In this document: piece after piece, positions 52,146-60,643 of the stretch
Numbering within the stretch: position 1 is the stretch's first letter
How the letters are laid out: each line of letters begins with the position of its first letter
Assembly (NCBI GenBank): GCA_964236735.1
Contig: CAXSFM010000022.1
Span: 1-64,000 of the forward strand
DNA length: 64,000 bases
From: JAIVJG01 sp964236735
GTDB lineage: Bacteria; Acidobacteriota; Blastocatellia; Pyrinomonadales; Pyrinomonadaceae
Reading direction: 5' to 3'
Translations under genes and position numbers: made by a program
Notes under the pieces: model-generated
What the model was told of the DNA's origin: nothing
Databases searched by the model: none
What the model saw: the letters and a program-made list of their open reading frames with translations, nothing else

Positions 52146-52568
52146 TTACGCTGCCGCGCCCTCTTCTTCGCCTGGCGCGGCTGCTTCAGCTTCCGCCGCC
52201 GGAGTTTCATTCTTGTTGAGTCCGGCCTCGCGCGCGGCGTCGGCGAGAGCCTTGACGCGCCCGTGATAGCGATAGCCGCCGCGATCAAAGACGACCGACT
52301 CGACACCCTTCGCGATGATGCGCTCGGCGATGGCGCGACCGACGCGCTGCGCCGCTTCCAGGTTGCCGCCCGTCGTGCCGCGCAAGTCCTTCTCCGTCGT
52401 CGAGGCGGACGCAATCGTCGCCCCGCGCTCGTCATCTATGACTTGCGCCGAGATGTGATTGAGACTGCGGTAAATCGCCAGACGCGGTCGTCCCGCCGTG
52501 CCGCGCACTTTGCGGCGAATGCGCGTATGAACCGCTTTGCGAACCGTTGCCCTGTCTTTCTGTGCCAT
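52146..52568 (-). CDS. rplR: Ribosomal protein L18
   Basis: 140 residues; RLAIYRSLNHISAQVIDDE and GYRYHGRVKALADAAREAGL mark the 5S rRNA binder. An Ala/Glu-rich tail of ~23 residues (ETPAAEAEAAAPGEEEGAAA) is extra. Confidence 0.97.
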   Translation of the reverse strand: MAQKDRATVRKAVHTRIRRKVRGTAGRPRLAIYRSLNHISAQVIDDERGATIASASTTEKDLRGTTGGNLEAAQRVGRAIAERIIAKGVESVVFDRGGYRYHGRVKALADAAREAGLNKNETPAAEAEAAAPGEEEGAAA

Positions 52569-52578
52569 TTCTAACCTC

Positions 52579-52652
52579 AGTGATGAGTGACGAGTGATGA
52601 GTGATGAGTTAAAGCGTTTTTCTTATCACTCATCACTTATTACTGATCACCT
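52579..52652. repeat. GTGATGA-word hairpin (rplF / rplR)
   Basis: Left arm from 52579, right arm to 52652; over 30 positions about 24 Watson-Crick and three wobble pairs. Loop TTAAAGCGTTTTT. Confidence 0.9.
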
Positions 52653-53212
52653 TATTTTCCTGTTTTTCCCGGTCTCAACTTCAACACCACGTCGGCGTAG
52701 CGCACGCCCTTGCCCTTGTACGGGTCTGGCTTGCGAAGCGAGTGCATCTCCGCCGCGACCTGTCCGAGCCGCTGCTTATCAATGCTCGTCAGCGTGAGCG
52801 TCAACTGATACTGCGGGATCGAAGCCTTCGTCGGCACGCGCTCGGATTTGACTTCGATGCCGTCGGGCAGAGGGAAATCAATCGGGTGCGAATAGCCGAG
52901 CGAGAAGACGATGCGCTTGGCCTGCACGTCGGCCTTGTAACCGACGCCGACCACATCCATCTGCTTCGTGAATCCTTCGGTCACGCCGACGATGGCGTTA
53001 TTCGCCAGCGCGCGCGCCAGACCGTGCTTCGCCGCCAGATCGTCCGACTGACGCTCGGCCTGCAACTGATCGCCGTCGAGCTTGAACGAGATGCCTTCCG
53101 GGACAGGCGTCTTGAGCGCGCCCTTCGGCCCCTTCACGTCCAACTCGCGCTCGTGAACCGTCACCGTCACGCCCTTCGGCACTGTGATAACTTTCTTTCC
53201 AATACGAGACAT
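52652..53212 (-). CDS. rplF: Ribosomal protein L6
   Basis: 186 residues; MSRIGKKVITVPKGVTVTVH start, GVGYKADVQAKRIVFSLGYS, and C-terminal KPDPYKGKGVRYADVVLKLR. Near the factor-binding site of 50S. Confidence 0.98.
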   Translation of the reverse strand: MSRIGKKVITVPKGVTVTVHERELDVKGPKGALKTPVPEGISFKLDGDQLQAERQSDDLAAKHGLARALANNAIVGVTEGFTKQMDVVGVGYKADVQAKRIVFSLGYSHPIDFPLPDGIEVKSERVPTKASIPQYQLTLTLTSIDKQRLGQVAAEMHSLRKPDPYKGKGVRYADVVLKLRPGKTGK

Positions 53213-53233
53213 AAAAATTAACCTTCGGTTAAT

Positions 53234-53314
53234 TAGGGGTCGGGGGTTGGGGGTCGGGGGTCGGTCAAAGCTTTTCGCCTTGCTGTCCCCTGTCCCCTGT
53301 CCCCTGCCCCCTAG
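53234..53314. repeat. GGGGTCG-word hairpin (rpsH / rplF)
   Basis: Left arm 53234-53264 (TAGGGGTCGGGGGTTGGGGG), right arm 53283-53314 (CTGTCCCCTGTCCCCTGCCC), loop TCAAAGCTTTTCGCCTTG. The rpsH stop TAG is in the right arm. G-rich enough to form a quadruplex on one strand. Confidence 0.88.
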
Positions 53315-53703
53315 TAGATTGCTGCCAGCACTTCGCCGCCGACGTTTTCGCGGCGCGCGCGTTTGCCGCTCATCAGGCCGCGCGAGGTCGAGACGATATT
53401 GACGCCGTAACCGCCGAGCACGCGCGGAATGTCCGTCGCGCTCATATAGACGCGGCGACCGGGACGCGAGACGCGCGAGAGATGCGAGATGGAAGAAGTG
53501 CCGCGCGCGTCGTAGCGCAAAAAGACGCGGATGTTTTTCTTCACGCCCTCGCCCTTGATGACGAAGTTGTTGATGTAGCCCTCTTCCTTGAGGATGCGGG
53601 CGATCTCCAGTTTCAGTTTCGACGCCGGGATGTCAACGCGCGAGTGTTTCGCGTTAATCGCGTTACGCATTCGCGTCAGCATGTCGGCAATAGGATCAGT
53701 CAT
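53311..53703 (-). CDS. rpsH: Ribosomal protein S8
   Basis: 130 residues; MTDPIADMLTRMRNAINAKH, FLRYDARGTSSISHL, and GLMSGKRARRENVGGEVLAA. Primary 16S binder and spc operon autoregulator in E. coli. Confidence 0.98.
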   Translation of the reverse strand: MTDPIADMLTRMRNAINAKHSRVDIPASKLKLEIARILKEEGYINNFVIKGEGVKKNIRVFLRYDARGTSSISHLSRVSRPGRRVYMSATDIPRVLGGYGVNIVSTSRGLMSGKRARRENVGGEVLAAIY

Positions 53704-53720
53704 TGCTCAAACTCCAAAAC

Positions 53721-53792
53721 AGTGATGAGTGATAAGTGACGAGTGATGAGATAAAAGCTTTTCTTATCACTTATCACTCATCACTCTTCACC
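53721..53792. repeat. GTGATGA-word hairpin (rpsN / rpsH)
   Basis: Arms 53721-53750 and 53763-53792; loop ATAAAAGCTTTT, with AAAAGCTTTT itself palindromic. Confidence 0.9.
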
Positions 53793-53798
53793 CAATTT

Positions 53799-53984
53799 TT
53801 ACCAACTCGACTTAATGACGCCGGGGATTTGCCCTTGCAGCGCCAACTCGCGGAAACAGATGCGGCACAGATTAAACTTACGCAGGTAGCCGCGCGGACG
53901 CCCGCACCGCTTGCAACGTGTATAAGCGCGCACGGAGAACTTCGGTTTCCGGTTCGCTTTCGCGATCATTGACTTCTTAGCCAT
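53799..53984 (-). CDS. rpsN: Ribosomal protein S14, zinc-binding type
   Basis: 61 residues (type Z). MAKKSMIAKANRKPKFSVRA start, CKRCGRPRGYLRKFNLCRIC with both C-x2-C pairs intact. ATG 53984 with GAGGTTCT upstream. Confidence 0.98.
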   Translation of the reverse strand: MAKKSMIAKANRKPKFSVRAYTRCKRCGRPRGYLRKFNLCRICFRELALQGQIPGVIKSSW

Positions 53985-53992
53985 AGAACCTC

Positions 53993-54065
53993 AGTGATGA
54001 GTGATGAGTGATGAGTGATGAGTGATGAGTCAAAGCGATTTTCTTATCACTCATCACTTATCACC
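53993..54065. repeat. GTGATGA-word hairpin (rplE / rpsN)
   Basis: Left arm 53993-54030 is the purest repeat in the window (five GTGATGA units), right arm 54043-54065; loop CAAAGCGATTTT. Confidence 0.92.
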
Positions 54066-54068
54066 GTC

Positions 54069-54611
54069 TTACTGTCTAAACGGCATCCCAATCGCTTTCA
54101 GAAGCGCGCGGGCTTGCTCGTCGTTGCGCGCGGTGGTGACGATGGAGATGTTCATGCCGCGCGTTTTATCCACTTTGTTAAAATCAATTTCAGGAAAAAT
54201 CAGTTGGTCGCGAATGCCGAGCGTGTAGTTGCCGCGCCCGTCGAACGCTTTGGGGCTGACGCCGCGAAAGTCTCTCACGCGGGGCAGAGCCACCGACACG
54301 AGACGGTCGAGAAATTCGTACATGCGGTCGCCGCGCAGCGTGACCATCGAGCCGATGGGCATTCCCTGTCGCAGCTTGAAAGCCGCGATGGACTTTTTCG
54401 CTTTAGTCGTGACCGGCTTCTGCCCCGTCACGGAGCGCAGTTCATCAGCCGCCGTGTCAATAATCTTGGCGTTGGCGACGGCCTCGCCGAGTCCCATGTT
54501 GATGACGACTTTTTCCACGCGCGGGATCGCCATCGGGTTCTCGATATTGAACTCTTTGGCGAGCGCCGGTGCGATCTCTTTCGTGTAACGCTCTTTTAAT
54601 CTGGCTGCCAT
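54069..54611 (-). CDS. rplE: Ribosomal protein L5
   Basis: 180 residues; NPMAIPRVEKVVINMGLGEA, KPVTTKAKKSIAAFKLRQGM, GRGNYTLGIRDQLIFPEIDF. Binds 5S rRNA. Confidence 0.98.
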   Translation of the reverse strand: MAARLKERYTKEIAPALAKEFNIENPMAIPRVEKVVINMGLGEAVANAKIIDTAADELRSVTGQKPVTTKAKKSIAAFKLRQGMPIGSMVTLRGDRMYEFLDRLVSVALPRVRDFRGVSPKAFDGRGNYTLGIRDQLIFPEIDFNKVDKTRGMNISIVTTARNDEQARALLKAIGMPFRQ

Positions 54612-54711
54612 TTCTCTTCTACCTCACTCGTTCGTCTGGGTCTCGCCGCGATTCACATTCAACGGCGTTTCCAGACTGGCGGCTTTCCCAAACAGGCCGC
54701 TGCTGCTTTTC

Positions 54712-55065
54712 TTATGCTTTGTCTAACGTCTGGCCGCTGCCCGTCGCGACGCGAGTCTTCGAGCCGTCCGCCGCCACTTCGTAACGCACGCGCGTCGGCT
54801 TGCCCGTCTGCGGGTCAATCAACTGCACGTTGGAAATGTTGATGTATGCTTCCTTGTCAATGATGCCGCCGCCGCGATTGAGTTGCGGGTTGCCGCGCTG
54901 GTGCTTCTTCATAATCGCGACGCCTTCAACCTTGACCTTGCCCTTAGTCGGCAGCACTTCAAGAACGCGCCCGCGCTTGCCGTTGTCGCGCCCTGCGATG
55001 ACGGCGACCTGATCGCCCTTCCTGACCTTGACGCGCTTCTTGGGTTCTTTATCTTTTGTTGCCAT
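54712..55065 (-). CDS. rplX: Ribosomal protein L24
   Basis: 117 residues; KOW motif KGDQVAVIAGRDNGKRGRVL, then GVAIMKKHQRGNPQLNRGGG. Early 50S assembly initiator. Three bases after the rplN stop, so coupled. The 100 bases to rplE hold no word hairpin. Confidence 0.98.
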   Translation of the reverse strand: MATKDKEPKKRVKVRKGDQVAVIAGRDNGKRGRVLEVLPTKGKVKVEGVAIMKKHQRGNPQLNRGGGIIDKEAYINISNVQLIDPQTGKPTRVRYEVAADGSKTRVATGSGQTLDKA

Positions 55066-55068
55066 TGC

Positions 55069-55440
55069 TTAAATCACCTCCGGCGCGAGCGACACGATTT
55101 TCATAAAATTGCGTTCGCGCAGTTCGCGTGCGACGGGGCCGAAGACGCGCGTGCCGATGGGCGTATCATCCGGCTTGATGAGCACACAGGCGTTCTGGTC
55201 GAAGCGGATGTAGGTTCCGTCCTTGCGGCGCACTTCCTTGCGCGTGCGGACGATGACGGCGTTATGCACCGTGCCCTTCTTAACGCCGCCGTCAGGCGCA
55301 GCCTCTTTGACCGTCACTTTAATCTTGTCGCCGAGACTCGCTTTGCGTCCGGTCGAGCCGCCGATGGACATAATCATCTCCACGCGCCGCGCTCCCGAAT
55401 TGTCCGCCACGTCCAGAGACGTTTGCATCTGAATAGCCAT
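55069..55440 (-). CDS. rplN: Ribosomal protein L14
   Basis: 123 residues; MQTSLDVADNSGARRVEMIM, GVKKGTVHNAVIVRTRKEVR, FGPVARELRERNFMKIVSLA. Binding partner of RsfS, whose gene is at 37876-38406. SD GGAGTGAG overlaps the hairpin arm. Confidence 0.98.
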   Translation of the reverse strand: MAIQMQTSLDVADNSGARRVEMIMSIGGSTGRKASLGDKIKVTVKEAAPDGGVKKGTVHNAVIVRTRKEVRRKDGTYIRFDQNACVLIKPDDTPIGTRVFGPVARELRERNFMKIVSLAPEVI

Positions 55441-55453
55441 TGCTCACTCCGTT

Positions 55454-55535
55454 CGAGTGATGAGTGTTGAGTGATGAGTGATGAGAAGGAAGCTAACGGC
55501 TCTTTCTTATCACTTATTACTTATCACTTATCACG
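55454..55535. repeat. GTGATGA-word hairpin (rpsQ / rplN)
   Basis: Left arm 55454-55485, right arm 55506-55535; loop AAGGAAGCTAACGGCTCTTT. Confidence 0.88.
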
Positions 55536-55539
55536 GTCT

Positions 55540-55953
55540 CTACTTCTGTGCCTTCTGAACAATCTCAACCACGCGCCAGCGTTTGCGCGCTGAGAGCGGA
55601 CGTGTTTCGACGATGCGAACTTTGTCGCCGATGGTCGCCGAGCCGGATTCATCGTGCGCCATGAACTTCGACGTGCGACGCACGTAGCGGCGATACTTCG
55701 GATGCTTGATCAAACGATCAACGCGCACGACGACCGTCTTCTCCATCTTGTCTGACGAGACGATGCCGATTTTTTCCGCGCGGTGCGCGAGCTTTCCAGC
55801 CTCCGCCACTGTCGCATCGCCGGCCTGCGCGTCAACGCCCGGCGCAACTTCCTGCGCCAACGCTTCGCCCGACTTCACTTCTTCAGCCGCCTGCGCTTGG
55901 TTGCCATCAACCGGCGTCGCGTCCTGACTGTTCTCTTGCGTTTCTTCTGCCAT
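55540..55953 (-). CDS. rpsQ: Ribosomal protein S17 with acidic N-terminal extension
   Basis: 137 residues from ATG 55953 (GGAGT upstream). Usual S17 is ~85; the first ~50 residues here are Ala/Glu/Gln/Asp-rich (TPVDGNQAQAAEEVKSGEAL). The core GIVSSDKMEKTVVVRVDRLI and HPKYRRYVRRTSKFMAHDES is canonical. Opposite charge to rRNA makes the extension notable. Confidence 0.97.
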   Translation of the reverse strand: MAEETQENSQDATPVDGNQAQAAEEVKSGEALAQEVAPGVDAQAGDATVAEAGKLAHRAEKIGIVSSDKMEKTVVVRVDRLIKHPKYRRYVRRTSKFMAHDESGSATIGDKVRIVETRPLSARKRWRVVEIVQKAQK

Positions 55954-55963
55954 TACAAACTCC

Positions 55964-56049
55964 AATGATGAATGCGAAATGATGAGTGATGCATTAAAAG
56001 CAAAGCTCTTGTCTTAGATTTATCATTCCGCGTTCATCGTTCATCATTT
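55964..56049. repeat. ATGATGAAT-word hairpin (rpmC / rpsQ)
   Basis: Left arm from 55964 (AATGATGAATGCGAAATGAT), right arm ~56018-56049; loop includes AAAAGCAAAGCTC. Confidence 0.85.
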
Positions 56050-56272
56050 ACTTCGTCGTCGCCTGTTGTTGCTGCGCGCGTTCGCTGATCATGGTACGGA
56101 TACGCGCGAGCGATTTTTTCTCGCGGCGCACGGTTCTAACCGCGTCCATGTCGCCGAGCGCGAGCTTAAAGTTCAGGCGAAAGAGCGCTTCTTTGATGCG
56201 CGCCGCCTCTTCCTTCAAGTCTGCGTCCGACAAATCGCGCAGGCGTTCAATTTCTTCACGTCTCTTCGCCAT
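56048..56272 (-). CDS. rpmC: Ribosomal protein L29
   Basis: 74 residues, helical; EEIERLRDLSDADLKEEAAR and VRTVRREKKSLARIRTMISE. Two bases after rplP. Near the exit tunnel. Its final codons touch the hairpin. Confidence 0.97.
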   Translation of the reverse strand: MAKRREEIERLRDLSDADLKEEAARIKEALFRLNFKLALGDMDAVRTVRREKKSLARIRTMISERAQQQQATTK

Positions 56273-56274
56273 AA

Positions 56275-56703
56275 TTAAATCGCGCCTCCCTCTTGCTCGG
56301 AGCGCATCACGAACTTGGTCTTGACGGGCAACTTCTGCGCCGCCAGACGCATGGCCTCGCGCGCCGTCGTCTCGTCCACGCCTTCAATCTCGTAGAGCAC
56401 GCGACCGGGTTTGACGACCGCCACCCAGTATTCCGGCGCGCCCTTACCCTTACCCATGCGCGTTTCCGCAGGCTTCTTCGTGATCGGCTTGTCCGGGAAC
56501 ATGCGTATCCAAACTTTGCCGCCGCGCTTGATGTGGCGGGTCATCGCAATACGCGCCGCTTCGATCTGGCGGTCGGTAATCCAGCCCGGCTCCAGCGTTT
56601 TCAAACCGTACTCACCGAAGCTGATTGCGCTGCCACGCTGCGCCTGGCCTTTCATACGGCCCTTCATCTGCTTCCGGTGCTTAACTTTTTTCGGCATCAA
56701 CAT
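56275..56703 (-). CDS. rplP: Ribosomal protein L16
   Basis: 142 residues from ATG 56703 (GGGGTG eight bases upstream); ATG 56697 (MPKKVKHRKQ) is an alternative matching the family start. GRMKGQAQRGSAISFGEYGL, MTRHIKRGGKVWIRMFPDKP, GKGKGAPEYWVAVVKPGRVL. Near the peptidyl-transferase centre. Confidence 0.98.
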   Translation of the reverse strand: MLMPKKVKHRKQMKGRMKGQAQRGSAISFGEYGLKTLEPGWITDRQIEAARIAMTRHIKRGGKVWIRMFPDKPITKKPAETRMGKGKGAPEYWVAVVKPGRVLYEIEGVDETTAREAMRLAAQKLPVKTKFVMRSEQEGGAI

Positions 56704-56732
56704 GATGAATGCACCCCAAACGAAACTAAAGT

Positions 56733-57515
56733 TTATCTTCTGCCGGGAGGACGACCACCAGCGCGATCACCGCGCGGGCGTCCTTCGCCTTCGTCGCGAC
56801 GCGGGCGCGGGCGGCGTCCGTCACTGCCGCGCTCGGGGCGTGGCTCGTTGATCGGATCGGTCTGCGTGCCGCGTGCCATCGCCGCGCGCGGGTCGAGAAT
56901 CTCGCCGCGATAAATCCAGACCTTAACGCCGATGACGCCGAACGTCGTATGCGCTTCCGCGAATCCGTAATCAATATCCGCGCGGAGCGTGTGCAGAGGC
57001 AGACGCCCCTGCAAATGCCACTCTGTGCGCGCGATTTCCGCGCCGTTCAAGCGTCCCGCGACTCTGATCTTGATGCCTTGCCCGCCGAAACGCTGCGTCT
57101 CTTCGACCGTCTTGCGAATCGCGCGACGGAAGGCGATGCGCTTCTCCAACTGCTGCGCGACCTTCTCGGCCTGCAACTGCGCGTTCAACTCCGGCTTGTG
57201 AATCTCCTGAATCGAGACGAGCACTTCGCGACCCGTGCGCGAGGCGATGTCGCCCTTGAGCTTGTCAATCTCCGCGCCTTTGCGTCCGATGATGATGCCG
57301 GGACGCGACGTGTAGATGATGAGCTTGAGGCGATTGGCCGCGCGCTCGACATCAACGTGCGAGACGCCCGCGCCATTGAAACGCGCCTTGAGCGTGGCCT
57401 TCAACTTGAGGTCTTCGATCAGGTACGCGCCGTAATTCTTTTTGGCGAACCAGTGCGAGTGCCAGTCTTTGTTGTAGCCGAGGCGGAAGCCGTATGGATG
57501 AACTTTCTGTCCCAC
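56733..57515 (-). CDS. rpsC: Ribosomal protein S3
   Basis: 260 residues from GTG 57515 (GGAG upstream). KH domain with GIIIGRKGAEIDKLK and C-terminal S3 domain GRLNGAEIARTEWHLQGRLP. The last ~50 residues are an extra Arg/Gly/Pro-rich tail (RPRPRRDEGEGRPRGDRAGG). 17 bases after rplV without a hairpin. Confidence 0.98.
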   Translation of the reverse strand: MGQKVHPYGFRLGYNKDWHSHWFAKKNYGAYLIEDLKLKATLKARFNGAGVSHVDVERAANRLKLIIYTSRPGIIIGRKGAEIDKLKGDIASRTGREVLVSIQEIHKPELNAQLQAEKVAQQLEKRIAFRRAIRKTVEETQRFGGQGIKIRVAGRLNGAEIARTEWHLQGRLPLHTLRADIDYGFAEAHTTFGVIGVKVWIYRGEILDPRAAMARGTQTDPINEPRPERGSDGRRPRPRRDEGEGRPRGDRAGGRPPGRR

Positions 57516-57532
57516 AATCTTCTCCGTTGAAA

Positions 57533-58114
57533 CTAATCCTGAGCCTTCTCTGTGTCGGCGGCTTCGGATTTACTCGAAGCGCGCTTCGTTGTCGGTTTCT
57601 TTTCCGCCGCTGCTGCATTACCGGAAGTCTTCGCGGTGATGACGCCGCCCTTCTTCTTGCGGCTCTTCGTCGCGGTCTTAGTTGATGCTGCGACCGCCGG
57701 CGCGTCGCTCTTCTTCGAGGCCTTGCCGCGCGTTGTCGTCGCCGTCACGCTCGTCGCGCCGTCGGCGGTTCCAAGCAGGACGGTGACGTGGCAAAAGTGA
57801 CGTTGCTCGCGATAGGCGCGTCCCTGCGGCGCGGGGCGCACACGGCGACGATTCTTCGTCGGCCCCTGATCCACGAACGCGGCCTTGACGAACAATTCGT
57901 CCGGGTCAACCGCGATGTTGGCCTTCTCCGCAGCTTCGTTGGCGTTCGCCCACGCCGAGCGTACGCACTTTTCGATAGGGTCGGCGGCGCGCTTGTTCGT
58001 GAACTGTAAAATCGCCAGCGCCTGCCCCAGGCTCTTGCCGCGAATCATGTCAATCACGAGTCGCGCCTTTTGCGGCGAACCGTGCAGATATTTTGCGCTT
58101 GCTTTCGCTTCCAT
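57533..58114 (-). CDS. rplV: Ribosomal protein L22 with long basic tail
   Basis: 193 residues against ~110-115 usual. Core: SPQKARLVIDMIRGKSLGQA, and the tunnel loop region RRVRPAPQGRAYREQRHFCH ahead of VTVLL. From ~118 on, Ala/Lys/Thr/Ser-rich tail (KSRKKKGGVITAKTSGNAAA). ATG 58114 with AAGGTGAG. Confidence 0.97.
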   Translation of the reverse strand: MEAKASAKYLHGSPQKARLVIDMIRGKSLGQALAILQFTNKRAADPIEKCVRSAWANANEAAEKANIAVDPDELFVKAAFVDQGPTKNRRRVRPAPQGRAYREQRHFCHVTVLLGTADGATSVTATTTRGKASKKSDAPAVAASTKTATKSRKKKGGVITAKTSGNAAAAEKKPTTKRASSKSEAADTEKAQD

Positions 58115-58125
58115 AACTCACCTTA

Positions 58126-58206
58126 GAGATAAGTGATGAGTGATAGGTGATAAGAAAGAGGTTTCATCTCATCACTTATTACTTATCTCTTATCACTCAT
58201 CATTTA
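58126..58206. repeat. GTGATAG-word hairpin (rpsS / rplV)
   Basis: Left arm 58126-58154, right arm 58168-58206; loop AAAGAGGTTTCAT. Right arm reaches the rpsS stop. Confidence 0.88.
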
Positions 58207-58497
58207 TCTCGCCGGCTTCGACGACTTTTCCGCCTTCGTGCCCGAATGTCCCTTGAAGGTGCGCGTCGGCGAAAACTCACCGAGCTTGTGTCCGACCATG
58301 TTCTCCGTCACATAGACGGGAATGTGCCGCTTGCCGTTGTGGACGCCGAAGGTCAGGCCGACCATGTCGGGCGAGATCGTCGAACGTCGCGACCAGGTCT
58401 TGATCGCGGGCGGACGATTGCCGCTCTGACGGATACGGTCAACCGCCTTCTGCACAAAGTCGTCAATGAACGGGCCTTTTTTAACTGAACGTGCCAT
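58204..58497 (-). CDS. rpsS: Ribosomal protein S19
   Basis: 97 residues; MARSVKKGPFIDDFVQKAVD, TWSRRSTISPDMVGLTFGVH, GHKLGEFSPTRTFKGHSGTK. SD GAGGTT follows the hairpin arm. Confidence 0.98.
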   Translation of the reverse strand: MARSVKKGPFIDDFVQKAVDRIRQSGNRPPAIKTWSRRSTISPDMVGLTFGVHNGKRHIPVYVTENMVGHKLGEFSPTRTFKGHSGTKAEKSSKPAR

Positions 58498-58506
58498 AGC
58501 AACCTC

Positions 58507-58587
58507 AAATGATGAATGCGGAGTGATGAATGATGAATAAAAGACAGGCTGTTTTTAATTCATCATTCCGCATTCATCACTCATCAT

Positions 58588-58589
<2 letters not shown>
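58507..58589. repeat. ATGATGAAT-word hairpin (rplB / rpsS)
   Basis: 32-base arms 58507-58538 and 58558-58589 with the same words; the GCGGAG unit is in a different position in each arm, so it pairs out of register. Loop AAAAGACAGGCTGTTTTT. Confidence 0.9.
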
Positions 58590-59415
<826 letters not shown>

Positions 59416-59422
59416 AACTTTA

Positions 59423-59539
59423 AGCTGTCAGCAATCAGCGGTCAGCAATCAGCTAAAACACTTTCCTGAGTTGCCCGCCGTTGTCCATGGCCTCAGCCGC
59501 CGCTATCAACAAAGGCTGATTGCTGATAGCTGACTGCTC
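59423..59539. repeat. AGCAATC-word hairpin (rplW / rplB)
   Basis: Left arm 59423-59454 (AGCTGTCAGCAATCAGCGGT), right arm 59514-59539 (GGCTGATTGCTGATAGCTGA), 59-base loop with further GC pairing (CCTGAG / CTCAGC region). Confidence 0.8.
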
Positions 59540-59845
59540 CTAAATATTTTCGCTGTAATCGAACGGGGGCTGTCCCGGCTTGAGCGTGACGTAGGCTTTC
59601 TTCCACGAAGGCCGGCGACCCTCGAAACGTCCCTGCCGCTTCTTCTTGCCCATGTAATTTATCGTATGCACGGAATGAACCTGCACGTTGAAAATCTTTT
59701 CGACCGCCGATTTGATCTCCGGCTTGGTGGCGCGCGTGTCAACGCGGAAGGTCAAAAGCTGCCGACCGTCCTGTGACTCTTCTTTCGCCACGAGCGCCTT
59801 TTCGGTGATGACCGGCGCTTTGATGATGTCCCACACTGTTCTCAT
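59540..59845 (-). CDS. rplW: Ribosomal protein L23
   Basis: 101 residues from ATG 59845 (MRTVWDIIKAPVITEKALVA); the long frame to 60088 lies inside rplD and is not real. FRVDTRATKPEIKSAVEKIF and GRRPSWKKAYVTLK. Tunnel-exit docking site for SRP and trigger factor. GAGGAGG at the end of rplD provides the ribosome site, so the two are coupled. Confidence 0.98.
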   Translation of the reverse strand: MRTVWDIIKAPVITEKALVAKEESQDGRQLLTFRVDTRATKPEIKSAVEKIFNVQVHSVHTINYMGKKKRQGRFEGRRPSWKKAYVTLKPGQPPFDYSENI

Positions 59846-59849
59846 CTTT

Positions 59850-60551
59850 TTACGCGGCCTCCTCTGCCTGTTGATCGTTTCCCTGCCCGTCAGCTTCCGT
59901 CTCGTCCTGCTTGCCGCCCGTACCCTTCGGGTCGAGCGAGCGCGCGAGCATTTCCACTGCGCTACGCGAGAGGACGATTTTTTCGTGATAGAGCACGTCG
60001 TAAATATTGACGCCCGCGCTACCCACAATCTTGACGCGCTTGACGTTGCGCGAAGAGAGCAGCAGGTTGTCGTTCTCGATGTTGTCAACGATGAGCGTCT
60101 TGCCCGCGAGTTCGAGCACTGAAAGCGCGCCGAGAAAATCTTTCGTCTTCGGCTGGCTCAAAGTGAACTTGTCAACGACGACCAGGTTACCCTCGCGCAA
60201 TCTTTCAGACAGAGCCGAGCGCAGCGCGCCGCGTCGCATCTTCTTCGGGAGCGGAGCCGCCCAGTCGCGCGCCTGCGGCCCGTGGACGTTGCCGCCGCCC
60301 TTCCAGAGCGGAGAGCGAATCGAGGCGATCCGCGCGCGTCCCGTGCCCTTCTGCTTCCAGAGCTTTTTGCCGGAGCCGGACACGTCGCCGCGCGTCTTCG
60401 TGCCGACCGTGCCCTGCCGCCCGCCGGCCAGATGCGACTTCACCGCCGCGTGAATCAATGCTTCGTTCAACTCCACGCCGAACACTTCATCCGGCAAACT
60501 CACGTCGCCGACTTCTTCGTTCTTCAGATTGCGAACCTTAACGGTAGGCAT
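59850..60551 (-). CDS. rplD: Ribosomal protein L4
   Basis: 233 residues; GTVGTKTRGDVSGSGKKLWK, GTGRARIASIRSPLWKGGGN (tunnel loop), ALSVLELAGKTLIVDNIEND. C-terminal acidic tail (QDETEADGQGNDQQAEEAA) of ~25 residues is extra. Possible S10 operon autoregulator. Confidence 0.98.
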   Translation of the reverse strand: MPTVKVRNLKNEEVGDVSLPDEVFGVELNEALIHAAVKSHLAGGRQGTVGTKTRGDVSGSGKKLWKQKGTGRARIASIRSPLWKGGGNVHGPQARDWAAPLPKKMRRGALRSALSERLREGNLVVVDKFTLSQPKTKDFLGALSVLELAGKTLIVDNIENDNLLLSSRNVKRVKIVGSAGVNIYDVLYHEKIVLSRSAVEMLARSLDPKGTGGKQDETEADGQGNDQQAEEAA

Positions 60552-60565
60552 AGCTCACTCCGTTC

Positions 60566-60643
60566 GAGTGATGAGAGATAAGTAATAAGTGATAAGAAGA
60601 ACTGCTTGCTTTTCTCATCACTCATCACTCATCACTGATCACC
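60566..60643. repeat. GTGATAA-word hairpin (rplC / rplD)
   Basis: Left arm 60566-60596, right arm 60614-60643; loop AAGAACTGCTTGCTTTT. Confidence 0.88.

Noticed and set aside
53993..54030. GTGATGA arrays considered as CRISPR
   Set aside because: The unit is ~7 bases, has no unique spacers, is part of an inverted repeat, and no cas genes are present.
59846..60088. Long N-terminal extension of rplW
   Set aside because: It lies inside rplD in another frame; the family start MRTVWDIIK at 59845 has a ribosome site.
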